From the NCBI GenBank assembly GCA_037783415.1, contig JAZGTN010000016.1, positions 369,001 to 433,000 of the forward strand: 64,000 bases of DNA. Direction: 5' to 3'. The first letter of the stretch is position 1, and every line of letters starts with the position of its first letter. This stretch comes from Leptasterias polaris. Lineage: Eukaryota > Echinodermata > Asteroidea > Forcipulatida > Asteriidae. The notes under the pieces are model-generated. The model had not been told where the DNA came from. It ran no database searches and saw only the letters and a list, made by a program, of their open reading frames with translations. Both the position numbers and the translations under genes were made by a program. Positions 1 to 13,300 of the stretch are shown here, piece after piece.

Positions 1-112
1 TAAGTGCAAATCAATCCTAATTGCTAAGCAAAGTGTGATGTCACAATACAAATCACTACGATATTGACAACTCATCTTAAGATGAGTCTTAGTGCTTTGT
101 GAAATTGAGCCA
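1..112 (-). mobile_element. Foldback MITE, family CTCGATTTCACAAAG (truncated by window edge)
   Basis: Minus-strand copy of the element also found at 19200-19345 and 43962-44113; ends in TTTGTGAAATTGAG. The palindromic core CATCTTAAGATG is shared. The outer end lies beyond base 1. Confidence 0.65.
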
Positions 113-610
113 TACACCCAATGGAGTGAGACACGACCTTGTTGCACGGAGATGATTGCGCATTTTCAAGACAGCCTTCCAACCAAACTGAGTGACCACT
201 AAGTGACCACTGAAATGACCACAGGGTTTCTGCAGATCCTTAAAAAGTATTAAACAGTCTTAAATTGAACTATCCAAATTGAAGGCCATAAAAGGCATTA
301 GATAGTATTAAATTCAGTTGTCTGGGAGGTCTTACAGAAATGGATGAAGCATGTAATGAATTTTCCTATCTGCAGGTAAGAACTGAATTAAGTGTGAGTG
401 GGTATAAAGCTGTTTCCCCTGCTTTATTCACTTACCTTTGGTCGTACATTTTGTTAAGGGTAGCATTAAAAGGGTCTTAAAAAGTCTTAGATTTGACTTT
501 TTATAGATACCCTGGACCACGGGGTCAATATAATGGTGACCTGTGCACAATGCTGAGAGGAATAAGGGCGAAAAATCTCAAGTATTAAATCTCATTTCAT
601 CTTGACACAG
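113..610. other. ABCA intron, partial
   Basis: No gene is seen. A block at about 338-374 is flanked by CTTACAG and CAGGTAAG and could mimic a microexon, but no ABCA residues are recognisable in it. Confidence 0.5.
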
Positions 611-812
611 CCTTCGGCCAGTTTGCAGCCATCTTCACCAAGCGATTCCACTACACCAAACGTGATTGGTGGAGCCTAGCCTGGGCTCTCCTGGTACCCA
701 TCCTATGGCTTTTCTTAGCCATCGGCTTTGGGACCATCTTCATTGAGTCGCCACAGACCAACCTGCACTTTTCACCATCACTCTACGGACCAAATGACTA
801 CGTCTTCTTCAG
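611..812 (+). CDS. ABCA exon a (first in window)
   Basis: Residues 1-67, numbered from the first complete codon. Encodes the cytosolic lead-in [12 protein letters not shown] and a membrane segment at about 22-44, the start of the second transmembrane half. Acceptor AG at 609-610; donor GTAAGT at 813. Enters in phase 1 (two bases complete a codon) and leaves in phase 2. Confidence 0.9.
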
Positions 813-3800
813 GTAAGTCCCTCGGGTTTAGCTGCTGTATAGTCCAAGAGCATTAGCTTTAAACTGGATCAAGCTGAGTTTTTCAGAATAGGTCCAGGAA
901 CGTGCCTAGAATGACATACTAAAAGTTCCCAAAAATTCCCCTGGAGCTCTTTCCAAAATCTAAGATGGCGTCCAAAATGTTTGCAATTTTTTAATATTAT
1001 CATAACTATGCAACCAGACATCCTGTTAATACAAATAAAGTGTATAATTATATGTTTTGAGGCACAAGGAATCCAATAGAATGATTTTAGAAATCATAAG
1101 TATCTTAAACCAAGAAGGCGTCTAAAATATGGCCGCCATTTTTCCAAATCTTTTCATAACTATGCAACGTGAAATGCTGTGAACGCAAATAAAGCATGTA
1201 AACAAATGTTTTGAGGCACAATTAGGTTGCGCGAAAGAAAACGTGACCCAGTTCTGCTGTTGAGCAAAAATTAATACTTATTAATTAATTATAAGCAGCT
1301 TTTGGAAATTGGGCCTAATGATTAAATAGCAACATAAATGTACATTTATTGATCCGCATTTGACAACGCGCTGCGCACTTACACGTGCCTATCCTGTCCA
1401 CCATGGGAGTCCAAATGTACACAAAGGAAATTGCTCTCAAATGGCAAAAATAGTAGCAGACATTGTGTGGAGGTGCCTTCTGCAACATGCAAGGGATCAA
1501 TATAGCAACGATATTCGCAAATCATGGTGATTAACATTAATACATCGGTCACTGGACCGTTTACTTCAAGCCTTTTTAAAACATCTCACCTCCCTGGGAG
1601 TACACCCTGTGCTGCCAAGAATGTAGCACGCCAAGCTTAAAAACAATCACAAGAACCATCTCTGCCCTCACTTGTTACCCCTAGGTGAAGGGAAGCAATT
1701 ATGGTTAAGTGTCTTGCTCATGGACACAAGTGTCATCTTACCTCCCTGGGAGTATACAGCCTGTGCTGCCAAGTATGTAGCATGCTAAGCTTAAAAACAA
1801 TCACAAGAACCATCTCTGCCCTCATTTGTACTCGTTTACCCCTGGGTGAAGGGAAGCAATTTCATTCATTCATTCATTCATTCATTTTTATTAAAAACCA
1901 ACTGGCAGCACGAAGCTGAATAATGTGGCATTACAATTATGGTTAAGTGTCTTGCTCATGGACACAAGTGTCATGACCAGGATTTGAACCCACACCCCGA
2001 TGACTTAAACCACCAGAATTTGAGTCCGGTGCACTAGATATAGCGCCACTTCCCTGTGTGAAGACTTCACCCTTTGATTATTGATCTTTTTATAATATTT
2101 TTGTTTACATCAGTAATGGGGATTCCTACACACCAGAGGGAGAGAAGATGACCTCTGCATTGTTTAGCGAACCTGGCCTGGGTACAACATGCATGGCAGA
2201 CTTTGAAGACGGGTAGGTCTCTTTAACTTCCCGTGTAAACAAACATTTGCATGAGACTTTTTACCTACTGGTCACATTTTCCAATGAGTTGACTTACTAT
2301 TTGAAACAATTCAATGCCAACAGTTTGTGTATAGCGGCACAGCTGTGCACAAAACTAACTGTGTACATGTGTGTACCATGTTTATGCACTCACCACATCA
2401 TACACAGGCTGGAATAGTTTATATATTATACAAAACCACAGAGGATGTTAAAGGTCAGACAGTAGGAGGGTTGACTTTGTAGTGTTTGAGATTCACTCAT
2501 TACATAATATCATACTGCAGGCCAGCATAGTTTATCTATAATTCCAACCACAGTGGATGATATTGATTGATCAGATAGTAGGAGGGTTGACTTTGTACTG
2601 TGTAGATGCATTCACCACATTATATCATACTGCAGGCCGGCATTGTTTATCTGTAATTCAAACCACAGTGGATAATATTGAAATAACCAGACAGTAGGAG
2701 GGTTGACTTTGTAGTGTTTAGATGCACTCACCACATGATATTATACTGCAGGCTGGTATAGTTTAGAACCACAGTGGATGATACTAAAATGGTCAGACAG
2801 TACGAGGAATAATACACTTTTTAAAATGCTTTATGCTGTTTTCTCAGCAACAAAAACTTTGATATTTCGTTGTCAGCAGATCCTGCCACTTTGTGGAACC
2901 ATTCTTCCCGAATCCCATCACCAACCTCACCAGCGCAGAACGGCAGTCCATCCTGGAGAAGGATCGCAACGCCCCAGACTGTTCCTGCTCCAAGAACTTC
3001 CTAGACTGCCCTGCCGGTGCCTCAGGCTCCAAGCCTCCAGCCTGGACGATGAATACTTCAGATATTCTTGTAGATTTAAGCTTGAAGCTGGACCTAAATA
3101 AGTACCTCGTGAGGACAGTCCCTCATTACAGATGGAACAGGTATATTTAACTCATACACTGTCATTCAACCTCGTTCCCTTGCTGCACCATTTTTTCTCA
3201 GAATGCCTCTCTTGATCCTAACCCCTGGAAGTGTGACTTTGAAATATCTAATAGACACAATCGGCGACTGCAGCACGTGACTCATAGTGGGTATAACAGA
3301 GTAAACAAACCGAGCAAGTAATGCACAGTGAGTATGGAAAAGCATGGCTGCTGTGCCGCTTTACGACAGTAGCACTCGGAAGCAGCCATGCGTTTCCATT
3401 CACGCTGCGCGTTGCTTGCTTGGTTTGTTTACATTGTATACCCACTATGGGTCATGTGCTGCAGTCGCCGATTGTGTCTATTGTATTTAAGTATTTTTAT
3501 GCAATCCACTTCAAATAAATTATGTTTTTACACGGTCACCCTAAAGTGCATACAGTTAGAAATGCCACAAGAGCAAAGAAGAATGAGAGGGGACCATGCA
3601 GTTGCTCTGTGACTTGATGCCTCTTTTGATCGCGCATGCTCTGCGTGGTCTCTAACAGAATGGATATAGCATCAGAATTGTTATTTATTTGCCAGGAATG
3701 TTCAAGAAAAAATCAGGAAAAGTACAGATTTAACTTTGCTGTAGTTTTTTGTTTTTTATTCAAATAAAAACACTTGCTGGCTTACTGATTCTCTTTCAGA

Positions 3801-4304
3801 TTTGGTGGACTGACTTTCCATAGTATCAAGAACAAAGATGAAAAAGTGGAAGAGATCGCTAAGGTATACCAATTAATAATATAAAAAAATTAAAAAAATT
3901 CAATTTATTTAAAGGGAAAAATTGGGGTGTATGCAAGGGTGTTTTCTTTTGGGAGAGTAGATGGAGGCCTGTTTGCAGACTCGTTGACTACCAATGCCCT
4001 TCACAAGCCAACTGCCAATCTTCATAGAGACAAAACTCTAGGCCTGAAAGATTAGTGCTACAGCTGCCAGCACCACACGGTATTCAATAATGTTATTATT
4101 ATTATTATTTATTCGACCTCAACAGTACAAGTACAGAAAATACAATACAATGCAATAACGGAGGGGAAAAAACCCCAAAACAGAAACGACAAAGCAACAA
4201 AACATGAGAAAAAAATAAAAATAAAAAAATAAATAAAAAAATTTAAAAAAACAATTAAAAACAAATAAATCAATCAACCAATCAATCAATAAATTAAAAA
4301 GGAA

Positions 4305-4340
<36 letters not shown>

Positions 4341-7300
4341 ACAAAATAATATAAAATAAAATAAAATAAAATATAAAAAAATAAATAACTGAACAAATAA
4401 ACAAATAAGTAAATAAATAAGTAAAACAAATATATAAAAAGAAGACAATGAAGTTGTTTTGTGGATTCGCTGACTACCAGTGTTCTCTACACTATTTTGT
4501 AGGGAAAATCTTGAACGGCTATTGCGGCGCACCCCACTGTGTTCAATATAAGGTGAAAGCAACAAACATGTTTTGCAAATTTGAGTGTTTGAGAACAAGC
4601 AGTGAATTTTAGTCGGCAGAGAATGACTGACTTTTAGTTGTGGCATGTAGTGGCCGAGCAGTCAAGCACACTGAACTCAAGCTCTGGTGTTTCTGATCAG
4701 CAGAGTGTGGGTTCGAATCCCGGCCTTGATACTTGTGTCCTTAAGCAAGAACACCGCCATTAACCATGTCAGAATATCTTTGGGAACAGTTTTTTTATCC
4801 ATTGTTCCATGTGTGATGTTTGTGTTGTTTATTGAAGGCGTGGTACAACAACAAGGGTTTCCATGCAATGCCAACATTCCTGAACACCATGAACAACGTG
4901 ATCCTCAGATCTTTTCTGCCAGCCAACCAGAATCCAGCTAAGTATGGTAGGTATTAAAACAGAAACTTGGAGTAGATAGTTCCCATCTTGACGTCGGCCA
5001 TCTTTACAGACAACAGTGCATCATTTTTGAATGCACAGCTATTGATTATGCATAACCCTGTGTCATGGCAGAGTGGTTAAGAGCACCAGATTCAAGCTCT
5101 GGTGTTTCTGATCAGCACAGTGTGGGTTCGAATCCCAGTCTTGTTACTTGTGTCCTTAAGCAAGACACTTAACCATTATTGCTTCATCCTTCGGATGGGA
5201 CGTAATGCTGTTGGTCCTGTTTGTTGTGTAATGCACGTAAAAGAACCCAGTTACACTATAAGAGAAGGGGGTTTGCCCCAGTGCTTCTGGCAGTGGCTGC
5301 TGAATGCACCGCAGCACCTTGTAAACCATTATAAGGTGCTACATAAATTGGTCTCATAATTCTTAAAATGTTTCTGCTTGTCCAAGCGCCTGGAGTACCT
5401 TATTGGTACTGCGCTATATGAGACTATATATTTTACAATTTAAAAAATGCAGTGAATAATTCTAGTAACCATAGAAATTTGCATAATATAAATGAGCATT
5501 TTATTATACATGTATATACAGTGTGAGTCAAAAGAAACTATACACTTTTAAAATTGCCCATTGTTTTATTGTGTAGCAAAATATATAAGATATTTTCATA
5601 TGTACTTGTAAAGTGACTCTTCGTGCTTCTTTTGGTGCCAGTTTCACTGGATTTGATTTCATGCTTGACTGCACATGAGGCAATTAAGGGGGTCAGGTGA
5701 AATTTGGTATGCGCCAACTGGTCAGGGCTGGATAAGAAAGAGACAAGAAAAATGTTCATTATTCGGGAGGTTTATCTTGCCATGATAAATGACCAGGTCG
5801 TCCCATTTCTTGATTGAGGCTTCCCACGATTCAGGCGACAACAGAATGGACAGTTCAGGCATCTGTGGTGGGCACAGGACGGTGCTCCTCCACACAGGAG
5901 AAGGATTGTCACAGATCGCCTGAGACAGTTATTCGGAAACCGAGTCATTGCCTTGAATCAACCGGTGGAGTGGCTCCCAAGATCTTATGATCTGACCCCT
6001 TTAGACTTCTTCTTATGGGGCTATTTGAAACCTCGGGTGTACTCGACTCCTCCAGCAAATCTGGATGACCTCCAGGAAAGTATAATTCATGAAATGGACA
6101 TTCTCAGAATAGACAGTGGTATGATTCGCCGTGCTGTTTCAGGAATCATGCGCCAACCCCCAGCTGTGCATTGAACGAGATGGTCGCCATGTGGAGGACT
6201 AAGACACTGTGAAATTTAATTGCATAAATGTTTTAAATAAACGTGCAGTTTGAAACACAATAAAAATATTTCTTGTCTCTTTCTTATCCACCCTGACCAG
6301 TTGGCGCATACCAAATTTCACCTGGCTCCTTGAAATGTCTCAAGTGCAGTCAAGCATGAAATCAAATCCAGTGAAAGTGGCACCAAAAGAAGCAGGAAGA
6401 GTCACTTTACAAGTACATATGAAAATATCTTATCTATATTGCTAAACAATAAAACAATGGGCAATTTTAAAAGTGTATAGTTTTTTTGGGGCTCACACTG
6501 TATATATATATATTTTTTTTCCTTCAGGTATCTCGGCCTTCAACCACCCATTCCAGTTCTCCGAGGAGCAAGTCAGCATTTCTGGATTGTAAGATACTCC
6601 TTTTGTAAAATATTCATTCATACTTTTGTTTATTTTATTTGTTTATTTTCTGAATTATCACCCAAACTTTGGAGTAATAACACATCGATCTTTGGAAGAG
6701 TACATTATTTCCAATCTTGGAATTTTCAGTAAAAACACTAACAACCTGTGAGCATTTTGTAATTAAGGGCTCAACCGGAGGAGCACACCGGGGGGTCTAC
6801 CCGGGGAAGCTAATCGAACGCACCCATAGCTAGTAGGTTTTATTCCTCAGTGATTACCAGTCCCTTTCATTCTATTTTGGATCAGATGGGAGGAGACCGC
6901 CAGATACTTTGGTATCTCTTTCCTCATCCTGGTTGCCTTCACCCTCATCCCAGCCACCTTTGCTACTTTCCTGGTCATGGAGAACAACAACGGATCCAAG
7001 AGGCTGCACTACGTCAGTGGGGTCACACCGGTGCGCTACTGGATCGCCAACCTCACATGGGACATGGTAAGATCTTGCTAGACTATTAGAATGCTCTCTT
7101 ACAATATATTGCACAAACCAACTGTTACAGGAATTGTGATAAATCCTCGTGCATAACCAATTTAAAAGCTTAAACAGTGCCCTCACTGAAGTCATAAGAG
7201 ACTCCTTGCATATGATGTCACAAGCTCAAACAGCGCCCTCACTGAGGTCATACAAAAGACTCCTTGCATATGATGTCACAAGCTCAAACAGCGCCCTCAC

Positions 7301-10300
7301 TAAGGTCATATAACAGACTCCTTGCATATTGCGCCACAAGCACAAACAGCGCCCTCACTGAGGTCATATAACAGACTACTTGCGTATGACATCATAAGAT
7401 CAAACAGCGCCCTCACTGAGTTCATATAACAGACTCCTTGCATATGATTTTACAAGCTCTAACAGCGCCCTCACCGAGGTTGTCAAGGATGACCTATCAT
7501 TGGCTGAAAGTTGTGTGGGTGTGACACGCATGCACAACTCCAGTTGTCTTCGACCGCAGTAATTATACTCACAAGCAATTTCTTTGGTCAATCGATCTCC
7601 AATCACCCAATTTCTTATTTCTGAGCCATTTGATTGGTTATTTTGCAGCTGATGTACCTAATTCCAGTCGGCATTAGTTTGTTCATTGTGCACATCTTTG
7701 GGATGCAAGCCTTTGGTTCGGCTAGTAACATGCCTGCATTTGCTCTGCTCCTCTTCTTGTTTGGGTAAGTAAACACGTTTTTTCACTTTCTCTTTTTATT
7801 TTAAAGTTAGGGTCATAGATTGGTAAGTATTTTTAAAAAAATCATAACAACTTACTTGACAAGAAGCACTGCAAGCTGTTGATAGTATAAACTATTTTGA
7901 GAAAGGTTCCCTTCGAAGTAGTATGGTTTGGATAATTTTTCACCCCAAAACATTTGAATCTGAGAAACAATTCATGCATTATAATTCTCAGATTACTAAG
8001 GGCTGTAAATGTTGTTCACCGAGCTCTGGAAAGTACTGAGTATACAGCGCTTAATACATAAATCGGTGTAAGGGTAAAAACAAGTTATATTCCTCTCATT
8101 GTTGCTTTTCACTGTAGGCTTTCAGCTGCTGTACAGATGTATGTCCTGGTTCCATTATTCCGCTCAACAGGCTCGGCATTCATCGTGTTCTTCTGTCTTA
8201 CCCTGGTGCTGGCCCTCGTTACCATCCTGCCCAAATTCCTTCAAGTTTCCCCATTGGTACGTTGTACATTTCAGCACCTCAGTTTTTTTTTATTTAAAGA
8301 GGAAGGGAAGTGAGCAAGTCAATTTTGTGATGTACTCCTTTTCCAATAGATAGAGTCTCCATGTTAGTGGGGACAAAATTCCAAGTCTCTTACCTTATGT
8401 TAAAATGGCAAATTGCCATTTCATTTGATACCCATCAAGTGCAAAATTAGTCAAATCCAAAACATGTGAGACATCATTCTGAGAAAAATGGGTCTCTACA
8501 TTTTTGTACAGGGATGTTTTCGTTCATAACTGACTTTCAATAATATTCAATCAAAACGTCCTTCAATTTGACCCTTTTGAATGACCAAAAATTCCTCCTT
8601 GGAATGTAAAGATAAATTGGTTGATGAAATCCAATGACGTCATGTTTCAAATTTCACTCTGAAAAAGTCAGTTATAAACCCAAAACATCCCCGTACAAAA
8701 TGTAGAGACCAATTTTTCTCAGAAGGATGTCATCAGATGTTTTGGATATTGACAGATGTTTGCACTGGGAGGGTATCAAATGCTATGGCAATTTACACCA
8801 TTTTAAAGTGTTTATTTTTAGTTTTCAATTAACTACCACTTATTATTGGCGGATTTGTTCTTGAAATGCCTTAAATGAAAGTTTATACATTTTTCAAATC
8901 TATACAATTAACTTTTTGAAATTCAAAACTAAACTTTTGTTTGGATTAGATTAGCAAAAAATCAAACTGGAAATATCCAATAACTTTGTGATTGGTTTGC
9001 AGGGATTAAACGAGGATCACCCCGCCTTCTACATCCTCAACAAGGTCTTCCTGACCGTGGCCCCCTTCTGCCTTGCCTCTGGACTCATTGACCTGCTCTA
9101 CAACCAAGTAGAGTCTGATATCTACGCTAGATTCGGTATCAACACTTTCCTTGATCCGTTCGGTATGGAGATGCTTGGATGGAGATTGATTGCCTTGGTC
9201 ATCCAGGCAGTCGTTGCCTTCTTTCTGCTGATGGTTATCGAGTACAAAGGCAGAAACTGGTGTGCCAGTTGCTTCTCAAGGTACAGGTGCTCTCAAATTC
9301 TCTTCATACTGTTTCGTTTTTATCTAAAACATTTCTAAAAACAAACAAAATTTCTGTATTGTGTTATTTTCCCAGAAATTTTTGCCATAAACAAAAAATC
9401 AGGAATGTTATGTGTGCCTGGGGTATGGTAATGCCTTGCTGTTTGGCTCTAACACAACTGATATACAACGACTGCAAAGGCTTCAGAACTGGGCTGCTAA
9501 ACTTGTCTGTCGTGCCTCAAAGCATGACCATGCCACACCTTTTTTAAAAGAACTTCTCTGGCTGCCGGTTAGGGAGAGGATAACCTTAAAGATCTTGGTT
9601 TATGTCTGGTCGCTCAAGCCTTCGCTCAGCATCTGACACTACTCGCCTCATGGAACAAAACTCTGTTAGGCTTCTCAAGTCTGCATCAAGTCGCACCTTT
9701 TCTCATTTTGCTCCCCATACCTGGAATGCACTCACTATCTCCATCAGAGAATCTGACTCTTTATTCAAATTCAAGAAAGTGTATCAAAAATTATTTATAC
9801 CCTATCTAATGCGCTGCGTTCTTGATGTAGTGGCGCTTTATAAATGCCTTATATGTATGTATGTATGTATGTATGTATGGTGATGATTATACAGATGATT
9901 GGTCTCTAAAGATTTAATGGCTAGAGACCCACAACTTGAATTTTCATTTCATTTATTCTGGTTGTGAAGCCAGGGACTCTTAGGAAAGCAAACTTAATCA
10001 CTGTACTAGCCAAGAACCCAATGGAGAGAAGACAAGGAAGGAAGTTTCAGTTTTAGATGTGGGAGGGAAAACCCCAGAGATTTATTCCAGGAAAAACCCA
10101 CGCAGTCAGGTAGGGACTGAAAACCCAGTCCACATCGTGCCCCCAGTTGATTCGAACTGGGGCCCTAGAGGTGAAAAATGAGGAAAGATACCTCTACACC
10201 AACCTGACAACCAAAAATTATTTCATTAATTTCTTTGTAATTAAGGTCTGTAGAGAAATATCATGGTGCAGAAGATGGAGATGAAGATGTGATCATTGAG

Positions 10301-13300
10301 GAGAAGCGAGTTCAGTCTGGCGATGCAAGAAAGGACCTTGTGTGCATCAACAACCTGACCAAGGTATGCTCAGAATACTGCAATAACCCTAACTTCAACC
10401 CAGTCGTATTTTAATAGATGTTCGTACATACGCCAGACTGTTAAGGCAGTCCTATTGGTTGAAAGGCGGTCACATGACAATGTTTAAATGGCTGATAAGA
10501 CATAGCTGGTTTAAGACTGGTTGGCTTAAGCGCAGTGGCGTTCATAGTTATACCTGTGTTGGTGCGAAAGCTTACACAACGCACAAATAACGCTTGACAC
10601 AATGAATAGATACGGCACTCAATGTAAAATGGCACTCAATGTAAAATCTGTTAGTACCCTCACGTACACACAACCAATGAGCCATGCATGCAATCTGACT
10701 CTTGGCAAAGTGGCCTGATGACAGGAATCGACAAATTTTACAAAAAGACAAGTTCGATATTGCAGTTTAACTTTTTGTTTTTACGCTTTCCCCAAAAGGG
10801 TATTTATGAATGGGAATATAAAAGAATAGTGACTAGGTTGTTAAATGGCCAGCTAAAGCCTTGCAGGGTTATATGACGCTGCCGGTTTTGAACGGCTGTT
10901 TAAGACCTCGTCACCACTCTCTTATTCCCTAAGTCGCATTGAGGGTAAAGAACTGGGTAAAGAACATTATTTATGTTTTACCAATACACTGATGTGTGTT
11001 AAGCACTGTATACTCAGTACTTTCCCCGAGTCCTGTGAAAAAATCCACAGGCAAATCACTCGGGTGGGATTTGAACCCACCACCTTTGCCATTCTAGAGC
11101 AGATGTCTTTACCACTAGACCACCAAGATATCCCGGTAGTAAGGGGCAGCCGGAAACTTATATTTTGTTAACAGCAGGTACTGCAATGATTTTAATGGAT
11201 GTAACATTTGCGCAATATAAGTGAATAGGTTATTTTTATTGTTATGACTAAGTATTATGGTATTGATTATGGTATTGATTACAGGGCCGCCGGAGCCGGG
11301 GGGGCCCGGGCCCCCCCCCCACTTTTTCCCCTTTTTTTTTTTTTTACGTCGGGAGGAAAGTGGCCAGGATTCACCTTAGAATGCACCACAGAGCATCTAG
11401 GATCAAAATTTTTCCCGGGGCCCTTGAGCGGGCCCCGGACCCCACGCCGTAAGGGCTTCACGCTTCGCATTGTACGTACCGGCCCTCACAGTTTTCACCA
11501 CACCCAGCACCAACCTTTATTTTTCAAAGTTGGAGAACACTGACATTAATTAATTGATCACATAAAAATACCCACATTTACAAAACTTTTGGGGGTCTCC
11601 ACATTCATGTACCTCCCAGAGATCTGCCTGGCGGGCCTGGGCATAGCTAGGCCTTTGGATAGGTCTATTGCTAAAATGGTTCCGACCCCTTTTCTAATAT
11701 TATGCATGATCCTCCCCGTAACTGGGTCCCCGTGTTTACAAATGCATGTATTAGTATTACCCAATATTTTCAATAAGGGGAATTTTTATAAGGGATAATT
11801 TTTTTCATCAGACACTTTCACCCCCTCCAACAAGAAAAATCTTAGAATTGCCCTTTAAGTCAGTGTCACATGCGTCTTGAAAGCAGCTTTTCTCACGTTT
11901 TCACACAAAAAACAAAGGGATTTGGACTCTCCCTCCCCGGATCTGCTGATCCAAACAACCCAATGTTGGAAATTGTTGGTGCCCCCCCACTTTTAAATAC
12001 CTTCCGGTGGGCCTGGATTATGGTATTGATTATGGTATTGATTATGGTATTGATTATGGTATTGATTATGGTATTGATTATCTTGATGATATCTGTAGGT
12101 TTACCGATCAGGCAGGAATTCCAACCTAGTAGCCATAGACAACATGAATATCGGCATCCCCAACGGAGAGGTAACTATTTCTGTCTGTCCTACATCCAGC
12201 CCAACAAACTGAAGTTTTTAGATGATATAATTGTTGCAGCGGGGAGAATAACAATCAGTTTTACCTTACACTTTGTTTAGCTCTTGTCAATCCACTGCAG
12301 GATAACGGCCTCACCACAATGTCGCCAAATGTCACTATTTGTAACTAGAGATTAATACTGGGTTTTTATATTACTGGGGACTTATAACACTGCCTCACCA
12401 TGATGTCGCCAAATGTCTTTAATTCAATTCAATTCAAACAACTTTATTTATCCTAGAAGGCAAATACAAAAGATTGGGCAGCTCCATAATAACAAAAGTT
12501 ACAAAAATACCAACTAGGGCAACAATACAAAATAGCATATTTACATATCAAACATCTGTAGCAAGATACTAATACTGGGTTCTTATTATACTGGGCTTCT
12601 ATAGTATTGGGTTCTGGTAATACTTGGTCCTTGTGATACTGGGTTCTTATAAAACTGGGTTATTATAATACTGGGTTCTTATAATACTGGGTTATTATAA
12701 TACTGGGTTCTTATAATACTGGGTTATTATAATACTGGGTTCTTATAATACTGGGTTCCTATAATACTGGGTTCTTATAATACAGGGCTCCTATAACACA
12801 GGGTTTCTATAATACTGGGTTCTTATATTTACTGTTTCTATAATACTGGAGTCTTGTCAACCTGGGTTCCTGTATATAGCACATGCCCTAGAAGCTAGTT
12901 CAAGGTGCTTACAACATTCTTTGTTATCCCTGTTAATCATGCATACATTGTACGTTAACCTAATCCACAAACTTTCTCAAATCCTGGGGAGCATACAACC
13001 TCATCTGTTTAGTTTTGTGCGATAATAGAAGATCTTTGGGGACGCTTACATGTAGGTGGCAGCAGACTTGCCAGATAAATCACATGTTCTTGGAAGTGTG
13101 CGCATGCTCTGAATGACATGAACAATGGAAAATTATCTGTTGTGGTCTGCTGTAATGTTATGTTCCAAAGTCCCCTGTTGAATACATCCCGGATTACCTT
13201 CTTTTGCTTGTATTTCGGTAGTGTTTTGGCTTACTGGGTGTTAACGGCGCTGGGAAGACAACGACCTTCAGGATGCTCATCAATGACCTAACTCCCTCCG

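Noticed and set aside
338..374. Possible ABCA microexon between CTTACAG and GTAAG
   Set aside because: The translation does not match the ABCA sequence expected before residue 1, and the spacing is not informative.
4305..4646. 113-codon minus-strand frame
   Set aside because: More than a third is translation of the AAAT low-complexity tract.
4648..5130. tRNA-Leu/Ser genes at SINE heads
   Set aside because: The A and B boxes are present but the stems are decayed and each is followed by the same SINE body.
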